Below the pieces are notes generated by a model. That model made no database searches. It was not told the DNA's origin and saw nothing but the letters and a program-made list of their open reading frames with translations. A stretch of DNA of 13,324 nucleotides from Methanocorpusculum sp. UBA424 (GTDB lineage: Archaea; Halobacteriota; Methanomicrobia; Methanomicrobiales; Methanocorpusculaceae): NCBI GenBank assembly GCA_002498375.1, contig DAHC01000013.1, positions 30,955 to 44,278 of the forward strand. The letters run 5' to 3'. Each line of letters begins with the position of its first letter. The first letter of the stretch is position 1. Positions 13,169 through 13,324 of this stretch are shown in pieces. A program made the translations under genes and the position numbers.

Positions 13169-13205
13169 TCCCGATGTATGCGGGATACTCTACCATATCC
13201 GGATA
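13169..13205. other. Hairpin and 10-bp palindrome in the right-end non-coding region
   Basis: TCCCG (13169-13173) pairs with CGGGA (13181-13185) over a 7-nt loop, and 10 nt further TATCCGGATA (13196-13205) is a perfect palindrome. They stand just before a small basic reading frame at 13210 and could be a leader structure or an operator. The rest of 13087-13324 is A-rich and shows no larger gene. Confidence 0.3.
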
Positions 13206-13209
13206 AAAC

Positions 13210-13290
13210 ATGACGGAAAAGAAAAAAACACAACCCACAAAACAAAGCTCGCGCTCTATAACAAAGAAAATCACAAAAAAACACACATAA
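13210..13290 (+). CDS. Possible 26-residue basic mini-protein
   Basis: ATG frame of 26 codons ending in TAA, with 9 Lys, 1 Arg and 1 His, beginning MTEKKKTQPTKQSS. The composition follows from the A-rich DNA (long AAA/ACA runs), so it may be a chance frame; on the other hand it follows a hairpin and a palindrome that could be a promoter-proximal leader. No Shine-Dalgarno sequence is visible. No family is recognised. Confidence 0.2.
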   Translation: MTEKKKTQPTKQSSRSITKKITKKHT

Positions 13291-13299
13291 CAAGATAGT

Positions 13300-13324
13300 A
13301 AGGGGGGTGCAGCGTTGACAACTT
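13300..13324 (+). promoter_or_regulatory. G-rich Shine-Dalgarno-like run at the right edge
   Basis: AAGGGGGGTG (13300-13309) can pair with the archaeal anti-Shine-Dalgarno sequence allowing a G-U pair, and TTG follows at 13315 with 5-nt spacing. A gene could begin here and continue beyond the window, but only three codons are visible. Confidence 0.2.

Noticed and set aside
13074..13286. 70-codon minus frame at the right end
   Set aside because: It is rich in Phe and Val because of the A/T-rich DNA, overlaps the terminator and lipoprotein end, and has no start context.

Overview
The window looks like chromosomal DNA of a hydrogenotrophic methanogen in the Methanomicrobiales. A Methanocorpusculum-like genome fits best, but the genus is an impression and not something the sequence proves. 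The archaeal evidence is a fused Fae-Hps enzyme, an archaeal-type UMP kinase and pantetheine-phosphate adenylyltransferase, a tRNA-Trp with a bulge-helix-bulge intron, AT-rich TATA boxes about 25 nt before probable transcript starts, and T-run terminators. Genes are tightly packed, and no insertion sequence, prophage or CRISPR array was seen.

Layout from left to right: 1-285 is a non-coding or edge segment ending in the fae-hps terminator. Fae-Hps (minus) is divergent from a phosphate-uptake pair, a DUF47/PhoU-like regulator and a Pit transporter. Rubrerythrin (minus) and a membrane PH-domain protein (minus) follow, the latter divergent from a small acidic tail-anchored protein. Next come tRNA-Trp, whose intron is itself a C/D box methylation guide RNA, a Cache-like lipoprotein, and UMP kinase (pyrH). 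tRNA-Pro is followed after only 7 nt by a compact overlapping operon: endonuclease III, an MFS exporter, phosphopantetheine adenylyltransferase and an FMN-binding split-barrel protein. This operon converges with formate-tetrahydrofolate ligase (minus). The right end holds tRNA-Thr (minus), a small EncFtn-like ferritin (minus), a tyrosine-rich lipoprotein, and a structured AT-rich tail with a tiny basic reading frame.

Several functions connect. Fae-Hps makes pentose phosphate and returns formaldehyde carbon to tetrahydromethanopterin, while formate-THF ligase is a second, folate-type C1 entry. Rubrerythrin and the EncFtn-like protein are two diiron proteins suited to peroxide and iron handling in an anaerobe. 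PyrH and CoaD supply UTP and CoA precursors.

The most notable item is the tRNA-Trp intron. Its two guide segments can be matched base by base to positions 34 and 39 of the same tRNA. The system is known from haloarchaea, but here position 39 is C. Small unexplained reading frames near 11929-12046 and 13210-13290, the tRNA-Pro/nth junction, and the encapsulin-free EncFtn-like gene are the other points worth checking. No wholly new multi-gene system was recognised.
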